From NCBI GenBank assembly GCA_030247855.1, contig JAPDRN010000077.1:113466-177465 (forward strand): a stretch of 64,000 nucleotides of DNA. Direction: 5' to 3'. The notes under the pieces were generated by a model. The model did no database searches. It saw only the letters and a program-made list of their open reading frames with translations, and was not told where the DNA came from. The stretch's first letter is position 1; every line of letters begins with the position of its first letter. Source of the stretch: Knufia peltigerae. Lineage: Eukaryota; Ascomycota; Eurotiomycetes; Chaetothyriales; Trichomeriaceae. Positions 1-8,557 of this stretch are shown in pieces. A program made the translations under genes and the position numbers.

Positions 1-648
1 CCTGCCCTGCGCATCCAGGAACTCGATGGCCCCGTAGCCTTCCGGCGTCACGGTCAGGCGCAGCCTGGCGCGGTTCTGTTGATCGTTCAGCGCAATCGCG
101 GGGGTGCCATCGGCAGCCACGGCCATCTCGATGCGGGTCGGGGCCTGCACGCCGGGAATCAGCCGATTGTCCAGCCGCGGCTCACGAATCAGCGGCGGCG
201 CCTGGTTGATCGAGAACCGCACGTCCCCGTCGGGCGACACACGCCAGCCGATTGCATCCATGGCCGGGTGGTCAAGCGCCAGCACGGCCATGCCGCCCTC
301 CACGTCTGCGGTTCCGAAGCCACCACGCTCGCTGCCCTTGTGGTCGTACAGCACCATGCCCGCCACATTGAAGGCTCGCTTGTACTGGATGCCATCGATG
401 ATGGGCGGTGGCGTCTGGCCCGAGAGCGTCATCCGGATCACCCCGTTCTCGTCGACGATATCGATCCGCCGCGCCGTGATGCGCTCTTTGTCAGTAGCAT
501 CCACGCGGGTCTGCGGCGTGCTGCTGACGATCAGCTTCTGCAGCTGCTCGACCGACGGGCGTTTGGGGCGGGTCGTTTCCGCTGCAAGGGCGGTCACGGA
601 AAGGGAAGAGAACGCGATGGCTGTCGCAATGCAGCTTGCTCGATTCAT
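1..648 (-). CDS. Secreted hypothetical protein, C-terminus cut by window edge
   Basis: The frame is open from an ATG at 648 to base 1 (216 codons) with no stop, so the 3' end lies outside the window. The N-terminus is a signal peptide (MNRASCIATAI, hydrophobic core, cleavage near ALA-AE). The mature part repeats short strand-like phrases such as IVDENGVIRMTLSG and MVLYDHKGSERGGFG, the pattern of a beta-rich exported protein. I recognise no enzyme motif. It lies just downstream of the metallo-hydrolase at 692-1558 on the same strand (43-bp gap) and could share its transcript. Function unknown. Confidence 0.7.
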   Translation of the reverse strand, partial: MNRASCIATAIAFSSLSVTALAAETTRPKRPSVEQLQKLIVSSTPQTRVDATDKERITARRIDIVDENGVIRMTLSGQTPPPIIDGIQYKRAFNVAGMVLYDHKGSERGGFGTADVEGGMAVLALDHPAMDAIGWRVSPDGDVRFSINQAPPLIREPRLDNRLIPGVQAPTRIEMAVAADGTPAIALNDQQNRARLRLTVTPEGYGAIEFLDAQGR

Positions 649-691
649 GGGGTCTCCCAGGGCCAGGAATGATTCATGCGTGGATGCGGGG

Positions 692-1558
692 CTACGTTGG
701 CCAGATCAGCCACGCGCCCGGCTCCACCACCTGCACGGCGACGGTGCGGTCACGGGCAGCGTGGCGAAGCCGCCCAAGCGGGTCGTCCACTTCCACATAC
801 TTGTCCATTCCGTTGATGCCATAGTGAATGGGCACCAGCGTGCGCGCGCCGAGGATTGCCGCCGCAGCCACCGCCTGCTCCGGCGTCAGTACCCCAGGCT
901 GTCCACTTACGGGTTCGCGCCAGCCGAACGTGGCGCCATTGATGGGGAGGAAGGCCGCATCGAACGGTCCGAACTGGCGACCTATGCGCCACCAGTGGCC
1001 GTGCCATTGGGTGTCGCCGCCATGGAAGATGCGTCGGCCACCCGCTGTTACCACCCAGGACACCTGCGTATCGCCGTAGCCATCCGATGCCGGTACCGGC
1101 GTTGCAGTGAAGTCGCCCAGCAGCTGGGGCTCCCACAGCGCGCTCGGCCGTGCACGTGCGGCTGCGGGTAGCGGCATGGGCTGCAGGCCAGCTGGATATG
1201 CGAGTGATCCCCCTTTGCCGAGCGCCGCCGCGACCGCGCCTGCATCGAAGTGGTCCGAGTGGATGTGGGTAATCAATACATGGCTTTCGCCCAGTACATC
1301 GTTCACCGGTACCAGCCGGTCCGGCAGCGCCTTGCCCCATGTTGCGGGATTTACCAGCGGATCAATCAGCAGCGTACCTTCCGGCAACTGCAGCCGCACC
1401 CCGGCCCACGCCAGTCGCTGAGCGCGCAGGCTGCGCAGCGCCGCCGGTGATGCAGCGGCACCGACAGGGACCAGCGCCGCGGCGGCCATACCGGCGCAAC
1501 TGGCAAGAAAACGTCTGCGGCTACCCGGGGCCGGCGCGTTGAACGAATCGTTCTTCAT
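692..1558 (-). CDS. Tat-exported MBL-fold metallo-hydrolase (UlaG/NAPE-PLD-like)
   Basis: Predicted zinc-dependent hydrolase acting in the periplasm. The protein (288 aa from the ATG at 1558) begins with a twin-arginine signal, SRRRFLASCAG followed by an Ala-rich core. The metallo-beta-lactamase motif is intact (THIHSDHFD), with the later ligands in GGDTQWHG and PIHYGING. The spacing matches the UlaG-like branch. An upstream start in the same frame (1684) is rejected because it lacks a signal peptide and lies inside the neighbour. The ATG overlaps the stop of the upstream MBL gene by 4 bp (ATGA), so the two are translationally coupled. Substrate unknown. Confidence 0.82.
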   Translation of the reverse strand: MKNDSFNAPAPGSRRRFLASCAGMAAAALVPVGAAASPAALRSLRAQRLAWAGVRLQLPEGTLLIDPLVNPATWGKALPDRLVPVNDVLGESHVLITHIHSDHFDAGAVAAALGKGGSLAYPAGLQPMPLPAAARARPSALWEPQLLGDFTATPVPASDGYGDTQVSWVVTAGGRRIFHGGDTQWHGHWWRIGRQFGPFDAAFLPINGATFGWREPVSGQPGVLTPEQAVAAAAILGARTLVPIHYGINGMDKYVEVDDPLGRLRHAARDRTVAVQVVEPGAWLIWPT

Positions 1559-2409
1559 GCAGCCTGCTCCCTTGCTGCCAGCGCGGCATCCAGGGAGAAG
1601 ATCGACTGCGCGACGATCACCATGAGATTGTGTCCATGCCATTCTCGCTCGAATGCCGTCGGCACGACCGCCGGCGCGATGCAATCCTCCAGTCTGATGG
1701 TAGCTATCAACGGTGTGGTGTCCGCTGGCGCGGCGCGCAGCCGGATGTCCACGACGATCTCCTGGATTCGCCGCAGGTAGTGAAGTGCATTGCCCAGCAC
1801 CGGCGCATCGAAGACCCCGATATGCCCACCGACCACCCTGCTACGCCCGAACTGCTGGATACGGCCGATGGCGGCGCGCTGCAGCGCCGGGTCCGATCGT
1901 GAGAGATAGACGATGTTGCCGACGATGTTGTCGCCAACGCAGACCAGATCGGCAGTCGGTACATCCACGCTCATGTGGTCCATCGTTTTGCCTGGGTTGT
2001 ACAGGAAGCGCAGCTGGTGCTGCCCCCAGCGCATGGCGAGGTTGTCGAACACGATATCCGGATCGCGGTAGAACGATGCCACCGGCCGGTTCTGCGAAAG
2101 AAAGGCGTGCCGGTGATGGCGGTGCGCCAGGGTCAGCGCCTCCGGAAAGAGCGTCATGCCGCAGATGTGGTCGCTCATGAAATGGGTGGCGGCAACCAGC
2201 CGGACCCTTTTGCCCATCTGCCCCTGCAGCACCTCCCGCAACCAGGCGGCATCCTCCTCGCTGCCCAACGCGTCCACCAGCAGCACCTGGTCACCGTTGA
2301 CGAATGCGGTAGCGACCGATTCAACCTGGTCACCGACGAACATCAGCACATCTGGGGCGAGCTCCTGAATACGCACGGTGGGCTTTCCTGGTGGGAGGAT
2401 GTGCATCAT
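1555..2409 (-). CDS. MBL-fold hydrolase with altered HxHxDH motif
   Basis: The fold is shown by the zinc-ligand order: THFMSDH, KTMDHM, VGDNIVG and GGHIGVF. In the first motif the second His of HxHxDH is Met (H-F-M-S-D-H), so metal binding at one site is probably changed. No signal peptide is seen, so the protein is likely cytoplasmic, unlike its coupled partner at 692-1558. The frame is open to an ATG at 2457, but that lies inside a perfect palindrome at 2452-2474 that looks like the LysR operator, so I use the MetMet at 2409/2406. It is divergent from the LysR gene and is probably its target. Confidence 0.7.
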   Translation of the reverse strand: MMHILPPGKPTVRIQELAPDVLMFVGDQVESVATAFVNGDQVLLVDALGSEEDAAWLREVLQGQMGKRVRLVAATHFMSDHICGMTLFPEALTLAHRHHRHAFLSQNRPVASFYRDPDIVFDNLAMRWGQHQLRFLYNPGKTMDHMSVDVPTADLVCVGDNIVGNIVYLSRSDPALQRAAIGRIQQFGRSRVVGGHIGVFDAPVLGNALHYLRRIQEIVVDIRLRAAPADTTPLIATIRLEDCIAPAVVPTAFEREWHGHNLMVIVAQSIFSLDAALAAREQAA

Positions 2410-2451
2410 CGCCAGCCCATGCAGCGCCCGACAAACGAGTAGTTCTGCGCT

Positions 2452-2474
2452 TCGCATTAGAAATATTCATGCGA
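2452..2474. promoter_or_regulatory. LysR-type operator palindrome
   Basis: TCGCAT-N11-ATGCGA is a perfect inverted repeat of the T-N11-A type bound by LysR regulators. It sits between the divergent MBL genes and the LysR gene at 2509. Its position is a reason to place the coding starts at 2409 and 2509 rather than at the outer ATG codons. Confidence 0.65.
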
Positions 2475-2508
2475 TACGATGGCGACGCCCTTGGTTTGGA
2501 AGGCGCCC

Positions 2509-3405
2509 GTGAAAGCCCGCCCCACTGCCCCACTGAATGCGCTTCGCACGTTCGAAGCGGCTGCCCGCCACCTCAGCTTCAATCAAGCGGCGCGCGAGCT
2601 GTTCGTCACCCCGGCTGCGGTCAGCCACCAGGTCAAACATCTCGAGGCCTATCTGGGTGCAAGCCTGTTCCAGCGCACTCACCGCGCCGTCGCACTCACT
2701 TCAGAGGGGGCGGCACTGGCAACAACGGTCGGCGAGCTGCTTGGACAGTTGGACCTGGCACTGGACCGCGCCAGGACGCGCGCACCGCACGAACTGCGGG
2801 TGACAACCATGGAATCGTTTGCCGCGAAATGGCTGGCCGCAAGGCTGCACCTGTTTCACCATGCGCACCCCAACGTCCGGGTGCGCATCGACACCGGCAA
2901 TGAACATGCCGACTTCCTGCGCGGAGGCTTCGATGTAGGCATCCGCTACGGCGCGGGCAGCTACACCGGCGTACACGCAGAACTGCTGATGAAGGCGCCA
3001 GTGTTTCCGGTGTGCTCGCCAACGCTGTTGGCTGACACTGCGCGCAGGCTGCAGCAGCCAGATGATCTGCACCACTACACATTGCTGCACGATGAAAGTG
3101 CCACGGGCCGCCCTGGCGTGCCCGCATGGTCGCACTGGCTGATGGCTGCGGGCGCTACCAACGTCAATGCCAGCGCGGGGCCCGTTTTTCCCAGCATCTA
3201 TCTTGCACAGGAAGCAGCGGTGGCGGGCCACGGCGTGGCGCTCGGCGTAGCGCCGCTGGTGGAAGATGATCTTCGACAAGGCAGGCTGGTGAAACCCTTC
3301 AGCCTGGAGCTGGGGAACCGTTACGCATTCTGGTTGATCTGCCGGGAAGTTGCTCAGGATCGCCCCGAGGTGAAGGCGTTCTGCAAATGGCTGGCTGAAG
3401 AATAA
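2509..3405 (+). CDS. LysR-family transcriptional regulator (GcvA-like)
   Basis: About 298 aa with an N-terminal winged HTH (PLNALRTFEAAARHLSFNQAA, then AAVSHQVKHLE, residues about 8-65) and a C-terminal periplasmic-binding-like effector domain, the GcvA/AmpR layout. The GTG at 2509 is preferred because GGAAGG lies 8 bases upstream and the resulting N-terminus is typical of the subfamily; an ATG at 2479 in frame lacks a ribosome binding site. It is divergent from the two MBL genes with an operator palindrome between, so it probably controls them and itself. The inducer is unknown. Confidence 0.85.
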   Translation: MKARPTAPLNALRTFEAAARHLSFNQAARELFVTPAAVSHQVKHLEAYLGASLFQRTHRAVALTSEGAALATTVGELLGQLDLALDRARTRAPHELRVTTMESFAAKWLAARLHLFHHAHPNVRVRIDTGNEHADFLRGGFDVGIRYGAGSYTGVHAELLMKAPVFPVCSPTLLADTARRLQQPDDLHHYTLLHDESATGRPGVPAWSHWLMAAGATNVNASAGPVFPSIYLAQEAAVAGHGVALGVAPLVEDDLRQGRLVKPFSLELGNRYAFWLICREVAQDRPEVKAFCKWLAEE

Positions 3406-3441
3406 TAGTGGAGTGATCGGCCACGGCAGTGCCCACGCGTC

Positions 3442-4626
3442 TTACGGTAGTTCGTGGGGAAAAGGCAGGCGAACATAGGGAAGATCCTTCATCTGCGACG
3501 CGCCGAACGCTTTGTAGTTGGCGCGCCCCTGCGTCAGGCTGAGACATCCGTTTGGGCCGTCGCGTACGACGTCCGCGTCGTAGTCGTCCTGTCCATCGTC
3601 TTCCCAGAAACAGACAGCACATATTCTGAACGTCCCGCGCTCGTCGAGTGTCCTGTGGCCGCAGCACGGACAGCGCAGCGGAAGATCCGGGGTCTGCACC
3701 AATTGCACTGACATTTGAGCCAAGCACTCATCACCCGCACGCATCCGGTAGTGCTCCACCCATTCCATGGATTGTGCGATGCCACCGAAGGGAAACAGAT
3801 GCGGGCTGACCTGCCCATGGGCTTCGGTCAACCCGTCCACCAGGCGATTCACGAACACATCCGGCCCAGCCCTACCCAGCAGGCGGCCGATGGAGATGCC
3901 GTACCGCGACAGCATCGAGGTGCTTGCAGCTACGCCGCACATCGCCGCATAGCGTACAAGCCGCGCGATGCTGGCGGGCCCGGGAACGCCGACCAGCACC
4001 GGATGGGTGATGCCACGGGCGCGCAGTTCATTCAACCAGGCCAGCACGACATCCGCATCGAATGCGAACTGGGTGATCACAAGCGGTGCCATGCCTCGCG
4101 CTTCAATGCGCTGGCACTTGCGTTCAAGCACGCGCCACCGATCGGCGCTGGTCATCACCGGATGACCTTGCGGATGCCCGCCCACCCCCACAACCTTGAT
4201 GCCGGCGCGCTCGAGGACACCGCTCTCGATGATCGATGCACTGTCGGCGAACGGCCCGGCAGGTGTGGAGAGATCCCCCGCAATCACCAGACAGCGCTCG
4301 ACGCCAGCGTCGATCACGGCACGGTCGATGAAGTGCTCAAGCGCCGCACGGGAGCCGATCCGGCGTGCGGACAGGTGTGGCATCGGCTCGAACCCCAGTT
4401 CGCGCACTGTGCGCGCTGCGGCCAGTCGCGCAGTGTCGTTCTCGCTCGGCAGGTAAGGAATGGAGATCGTCGTCCCCCGTGCGATGCGGGCGGCCTCGGC
4501 ACGCAGCGCAGGCATGGCCTTGGCGCTCACTTCCAATGAAACGGCGCTGATGAAGGCCTGCGCCCGCTGCGCGCGGGCAGCAGAGTCCTTCAACGTCGGC
4601 CCCAAATGGTCGATGCCACGTGACAT
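3442..4626 (-). CDS. Methylenetetrahydrofolate reductase-like protein fused to a CPCC cysteine-rich domain
   Basis: Residues about 1-300 match the MetF/MTHFR TIM-barrel type flavoenzyme (TTISIPYLPSE near the start, then VIAGDLS, GVGGHPQGHP, VITQFAFD and FPFGGI), which reduces methylene-THF to methyl-THF. Residues about 317-394 form a separate CPCC domain: CPCC at 319-322, then CAVCFWEDD and a conserved RANYKAFGA helix. These are normally two proteins. A Met at about residue 305 (MSVQLVQTP) could be the original start of a CPCC gene. The ATG at 4626 overlaps the metR-like stop by one base (TGATG); a TTG one codon upstream is less likely. It is cotranscribed with metR, opposite msuE-mesX-mesD. 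Confidence 0.8.
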   Translation of the reverse strand: MSRGIDHLGPTLKDSAARAQRAQAFISAVSLEVSAKAMPALRAEAARIARGTTISIPYLPSENDTARLAAARTVRELGFEPMPHLSARRIGSRAALEHFIDRAVIDAGVERCLVIAGDLSTPAGPFADSASIIESGVLERAGIKVVGVGGHPQGHPVMTSADRWRVLERKCQRIEARGMAPLVITQFAFDADVVLAWLNELRARGITHPVLVGVPGPASIARLVRYAAMCGVAASTSMLSRYGISIGRLLGRAGPDVFVNRLVDGLTEAHGQVSPHLFPFGGIAQSMEWVEHYRMRAGDECLAQMSVQLVQTPDLPLRCPCCGHRTLDERGTFRICAVCFWEDDGQDDYDADVVRDGPNGCLSLTQGRANYKAFGASQMKDLPYVRLPFPHELP

Positions 4627-5540
4627 CAACCAGCTCCGCGCAGGTTGCCGGCGCTGGCGGAGCTGTGCCGCGCCAGCTCGACAAACGCCTGAAGGTAATC
4701 GATGCCGGTATCCGCCTCGCGCGCGCCCAGGTAGATCTGCTTTGGAATGCCTCGCGCACCCAGCCGCACCGGCACCACGTCCATGCGGGCGGCGTACTCC
4801 TCCACCAGCCAGCGCGGCATGGCGGCCACGCCACGGCCACTGGCCACCATCTGCATCATGATGTCGGTGGTTTCAATGGCCTTGTGCCGCCGCGGCGTGA
4901 TCCCGGCCGGCAGCAGGAACTGGTTGTAGATGTCCAGGCGCTCGAACGGCACCGGGTAGCTGATCAGCACTTCCTGGCTGAGCTGGCGCGGCTTTACGTG
5001 GTCCACCTTGGCCAGCGCGTGGCCCTTGGCCACGACCAGCACCTGCTCGTAATCGAAGACAGGGACGAACTTCAGGCCCGGCTTCAGCAGCGGGTCGGGC
5101 GTGACCAGCAGGTCGATCTCGTAGCCGAACAGCGCACCGATGCCGCCGAACTGGAACTTCTGCTTGACGTCCACATCGACGTCGGGCCAGGCGGCCAGAT
5201 AGGGCGAGACGATCTTCAGCAGCCACTGATAGCAGGGGTGGCATTCCATGCCGATGCGCAGCGCACCGCGCTCGCCCTGCGCGAACTGGCCCAGCCGTTC
5301 CTCGGCCAGGTCCAGCTGCGGCAGCACCCGGTTGGCCACCGCCAGCAGGTACTGGCCGGCCTGGGTCAGGCGCAGGCTGCGGCCTTCGCGCAGCCAGACA
5401 TTGGTGCCCAACTGCTGCTCCAGCTTCTTCATGCTGTGGCTCAGGGCCGACTGGGTCAGGTTCAGCACGCCTGCGGCAGCGGTCAGAGAGCCTTGCTGTT
5501 CGACCTGCTGCACGATGCTGAGATGGATCCGCTCCAACAT
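4626..5540 (-). CDS. metR: MetR-like LysR regulator
   Basis: About 304 aa. The N-terminal HTH reads SLTAAAGVLNLTQSALSHSMKKLE. The effector half carries phrases close to enterobacterial MetR: MECHPCYQWLL, ISYPVPFERLDIYNQFL and MVASGRGVAAMP. MetR activates methionine genes with homocysteine as co-effector, which suits the divergent mesX-mesD. The ATG at 5540 is used; an in-frame GTG at 5555 would add five residues and lie within the candidate operator. It forms an operon with the MTHFR-CPCC gene. The assignment to the MetR subfamily is by sequence resemblance recalled, not by search. Confidence 0.82.
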   Translation of the reverse strand: MLERIHLSIVQQVEQQGSLTAAAGVLNLTQSALSHSMKKLEQQLGTNVWLREGRSLRLTQAGQYLLAVANRVLPQLDLAEERLGQFAQGERGALRIGMECHPCYQWLLKIVSPYLAAWPDVDVDVKQKFQFGGIGALFGYEIDLLVTPDPLLKPGLKFVPVFDYEQVLVVAKGHALAKVDHVKPRQLSQEVLISYPVPFERLDIYNQFLLPAGITPRRHKAIETTDIMMQMVASGRGVAAMPRWLVEEYAARMDVVPVRLGARGIPKQIYLGAREADTGIDYLQAFVELARHSSASAGNLRGAG

Positions 5541-5545
5541 GACAA

Positions 5546-5558
5546 TGAATCTCACTCA
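5546..5558. promoter_or_regulatory. metR: Candidate MetR box
   Basis: TGAATCTCACTCA matches the MetR consensus TGAA-N5-TTCA with one mismatch (CTCA for TTCA). It lies directly upstream of metR and about 160 bp from the divergent msuE start. A second weak dyad, TGGT-N8-ACCA, follows near 5564. One short match can arise by chance, so confidence is limited. Confidence 0.4.
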
Positions 5559-5716
5559 TGGATTGGTGAAGTAATACCATTTTACGTCATGGGAAGGGCT
5601 GGCTAGCATCGGCTCATGCCTTCGGTTACCTGCCAGCCCGGTCTCCTCGCCGGCCTGCAGCACTGCGCCCCTGCAGATCATCCCGAAGGAGCCCCTCCCC
5701 AGCTGAAAGCGAAGAG

Positions 5717-6298
5717 ATGACCCGCCCCCTCCGTATCGTCGCCGTTTCCGGCGGTCTGCAGCGCCCCTCTAGGGCCGCGACCCTGGCCGAGCACCTGCTG
5801 GACCTGATCGGCGAAGGCGTCCCCTGCGATCAGCATCTGATTGAACTGGGTGAGCTGGCGCCGCAGTTGGCCGGTGCGCTCCGGCGCTCGCAGTTGCCCG
5901 AAACCGTGGAGCGGCAGTTGGCCGCTGTCGAGCAGGCCGATGGGCTGGTGGTGGCCACGCCGGTCTACCGCGGCTCGTACACCGGCCTGTTCAAGCACTT
6001 TTTCGATTTCATCGACCAGGACGCGCTGATCGACACGCCCATCCTGCTGGCCGCGACAGGCGGCAGCGAGCGCCATGCGCTGGTGATCGACCATCAACTG
6101 CGGCCGCTCTTCAGCTTCTTCCAGGCCCGCACCCTGCCCTTGGGCGTCTACGCGACCGACCGCGATTTCGCCAACGGCCGCGTACACGACGAAGCGCTGA
6201 TGCAGCGGGCGCGCCTGGCGGTACAGCGGGCCATGCCGTTGCTTGCCCTCTCCCATCGCGCAGCACCTGTTCCCCTTGTGGCCGCTGCCGCTCTCTGA
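5717..6298 (+). CDS. msuE: NAD(P)H-dependent FMN reductase, MsuE family
   Basis: Flavodoxin-fold reductase (193 aa) supplying reduced FMN to oxygen-using partners. The motifs are IVAVSGGLQRPSRA (phosphate-binding loop), TPVYRGSYTGLFKHFFD and LLAATGGSERHALVIDHQLRPL, all typical of MsuE/SsuE. GAAAGCGAAGAG lies just before the ATG. MsuE usually serves sulfonate monooxygenases; here no monooxygenase follows, and the next genes are mesX and mesD. Since MesD needs O2 and MesX, the likely role is to feed reduced flavin to MesX. That link is inference from context. Confidence 0.87.
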   Translation: MTRPLRIVAVSGGLQRPSRAATLAEHLLDLIGEGVPCDQHLIELGELAPQLAGALRRSQLPETVERQLAAVEQADGLVVATPVYRGSYTGLFKHFFDFIDQDALIDTPILLAATGGSERHALVIDHQLRPLFSFFQARTLPLGVYATDRDFANGRVHDEALMQRARLAVQRAMPLLALSHRAAPVPLVAAAAL

Positions 6299-6356
6299 AC
6301 GCCGACTGCCATCGACCTGCATTCGGATGTTACCCCCGCAAACCGGAACGCCGCCC

Positions 6357-7334
6357 ATGACGAGCAACAACTTCACCTTCAGCATCACCCGTATTCCTTT
6401 CAACGAGGATTACCAGCCCGCTGACGGCACGCGCATCACTACCAACTTCGCCAACCTGGCCCGCGGCGAATCACGCCAGGAAAACCTGCGCAACACGCTC
6501 GGCATGATCAACAACCGCTTCAATGATCTCGCACACTGGGACAATCCGAGCGCGGACCGCTATGTCGTCGAGCTGGACATCATCTCCGTGGAGATGCACA
6601 TCGATGGCAGCAACGGCAGCGATACGTTCCCGTTGATCGAGGTGCTGCGGCCGACCATCGTCGACACCCTCACCGGTACGCGCACCGAAGGCATTGTCGG
6701 CAACAATTTCTCTTCCTACGTGCGCGACTACGATTTCAGCGTGGTACTGCCCGCCAGCAACGAGGGCAAGGCCACCTTCGGCATTCCCGATGGATTTGGC
6801 GACCTGCACGGCAAGCTGTTCCAGCACTTCCTGGAGTCGGAGGCCTACCGTGCGAACTTCAGCAAGGCGCCTGTCATCTGCATCAGCGTCTCCAGCAGCA
6901 AGACCTACCACCGCACCGAGAACCATCACCCCATCCTGGGCGTCGAGTACCGGCAAGGCGAGTTTTCGCCGACCGACCAGTACTTCGACAAGATGGGGCT
7001 GCAGGTGCGCTACTTCATGCCGCCTGGCAGCGTTGCGCCACTGGCGTTCTACTTCCAGGGTGACCTGCTGGGCGACTACTCGAACCTGGAACTGATCGGC
7101 ACCATCAGCACGATGGAGGCCTTCCAGAAGATCTACCGCCCCGAGATCTACAACGCCAATTCCGTAGCGGGCAAGGTCTACCAGCCCAGCCTGAAGCACC
7201 AGGACTATTCGTCCACCCGCATCGTCTACGACCGCGAAGAGCGCAGCCAGCTGGCCGTCAAGCAAGGCCGGTTCACCGAAGAACACTTCATCAAGCCGTA
7301 CCGCGCCGTGCTTGAGCAGTGGGCCGCCCGCTGA
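6357..7334 (+). CDS. mesX: MesX (DUF1852), partner of methionine synthase MesD
   Basis: 325 aa, full-length DUF1852 (SNNFTFSITRIPFNEDYQP at the start, then NFANLARGESRQENLRN and MFNxR-like segments). DUF1852 proteins were reported as MesX, needed together with O2 for the folate-independent methionine synthase MesD. The gene lies directly upstream of mesD with 44 bp between, and downstream of the flavin reductase gene. The chemistry of MesX is not settled. The longer frame from 6243 overlaps msuE and is rejected; the ATG at 6357 gives the conserved N-terminus. Confidence 0.88.
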   Translation: MTSNNFTFSITRIPFNEDYQPADGTRITTNFANLARGESRQENLRNTLGMINNRFNDLAHWDNPSADRYVVELDIISVEMHIDGSNGSDTFPLIEVLRPTIVDTLTGTRTEGIVGNNFSSYVRDYDFSVVLPASNEGKATFGIPDGFGDLHGKLFQHFLESEAYRANFSKAPVICISVSSSKTYHRTENHHPILGVEYRQGEFSPTDQYFDKMGLQVRYFMPPGSVAPLAFYFQGDLLGDYSNLELIGTISTMEAFQKIYRPEIYNANSVAGKVYQPSLKHQDYSSTRIVYDREERSQLAVKQGRFTEEHFIKPYRAVLEQWAAR

Positions 7335-7378
7335 TCAGTCGATTCCCCCTTTCCCACCTGGACACAAGAAACAGCCCG

Positions 7379-8413
7379 ATGAAGAAACTACTGCCCACCT
7401 CGACCGCCGGCAGCCTGCCCAAGCCGTCCTGGCTTGCACAGCCGGAAAAGCTCTGGTCGCCCTGGAAGCTGCAGGATGAAGAGCTGCTGGAGGGCAAGCA
7501 GGATGCCCTGCGCCTGTCCCTGCAGGAGCAGCAGCATGCCGGCATCGACATCGTCAGTGATGGTGAGCAGACACGGCAGCATTTCGTCACCACGTTCATC
7601 GAGAACCTCAGTGGTGTCGATTTCGAGAAGCGCGAAACCGTCCGCATCCGCGACCGCTACGACGCCAGTGTGCCCACCGTGGTGAGCGCTGTCAGCCGCC
7701 CGAAGCCGGTGTTTGTGGAAGATGCGAAGTTCCTGCGCAGGCAGACTACGCAGCCGATCAAATGGGCGCTGCCGGGCCCGATGACCATGATCGACACCCT
7801 GTATGACGCGCACTACAAGAGCCGCGAAAAGCTGGCCTGGGAGTTCGCCGGGATCCTCAACCAGGAAGCCAGGGAACTGGAGGCGGCCGGCGTCGACATC
7901 ATCCAGTTCGACGAGCCTGCCTTCAACGTGTTCTTCGACGAAGTGAACGATTGGGGTGTCGCTGCACTGGAGCGCGCTGTCGAAGGGCTCAAGTGCGAAA
8001 CCGCGGTCCATATCTGCTACGGCTACGGCATCAAGGCCAACACCGACTGGAAGCAGACGCTGGGTTCGGAATGGCGCCAGTATGAAGAATCGTTCCCGAA
8101 GCTGCAGACGTCCAGCATCGACATCATCTCGCTGGAATGCCACAACTCGCACGTGCCGATTGACCTAATCGAGCTGGTGCGCGGCAAGAAGGTGATGGTC
8201 GGTGCCATCGATGTGGCTTCCAGCACGGTCGAGACGCCGGAAGAAGTGGCCAACACGCTGCGCAAGGCCCTGCAGTTCGTGGATGCTGACAAGCTCTACC
8301 CCAGCACCAACTGCGGCATGGCGCCGCTGTCGCGTGACGTAGCACGAGGCAAGCTGCGCGCGCTCAGCGCAGGTGCACAGATCATCCGCGACGAGATTCT
8401 GGCCCGCGGTTGA
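7379..8413 (+). CDS. mesD: MesD, core (MetE C-terminal-like) methionine synthase
   Basis: 344 aa, about the size of the catalytic half of MetE only, without the N-terminal folate half. Predicted zinc and homocysteine-site residues are present: His211 and Cys213 in VHICYGYG, Glu253 in LECHNSH and Cys312 in TNCGMAPLSR. GAIDVASSTVETPEEVA is the usual MetE signature region. With mesX next to it, this fits the MesD family, which methylates homocysteine without methyl-tetrahydrofolate-glutamate and needs oxygen and MesX. A hairpin terminator follows at 8468. The natural methyl donor is unknown. Confidence 0.88.
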   Translation: MKKLLPTSTAGSLPKPSWLAQPEKLWSPWKLQDEELLEGKQDALRLSLQEQQHAGIDIVSDGEQTRQHFVTTFIENLSGVDFEKRETVRIRDRYDASVPTVVSAVSRPKPVFVEDAKFLRRQTTQPIKWALPGPMTMIDTLYDAHYKSREKLAWEFAGILNQEARELEAAGVDIIQFDEPAFNVFFDEVNDWGVAALERAVEGLKCETAVHICYGYGIKANTDWKQTLGSEWRQYEESFPKLQTSSIDIISLECHNSHVPIDLIELVRGKKVMVGAIDVASSTVETPEEVANTLRKALQFVDADKLYPSTNCGMAPLSRDVARGKLRALSAGAQIIRDEILARG

Positions 8414-8467
8414 GCAGGACGGCGCGCCTGCGGGCGCCCTGCCCAGCGCGTGATCTCTAGTCAATGC

Positions 8468-8489
8468 AGGTGGGGGGATGCCCCCACCT
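8468..8489. terminator. Strong hairpin between convergent genes
   Basis: AGGTGGGGG, loop GATG, CCCCCACCT: a perfect 9-bp stem followed by TATTGC. It lies 54 bases after the mesD stop and before the end of the minus-strand Excalibur gene, so it can serve mesD and perhaps both directions. The U-tract is poor. Confidence 0.65.
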
Positions 8490-8557
8490 TATTGCAATTC
8501 ATCTTCAACTCGGCTGCCGGCGAGCGTGCACCACTGACGTGCAACCGTACCCCCGCC

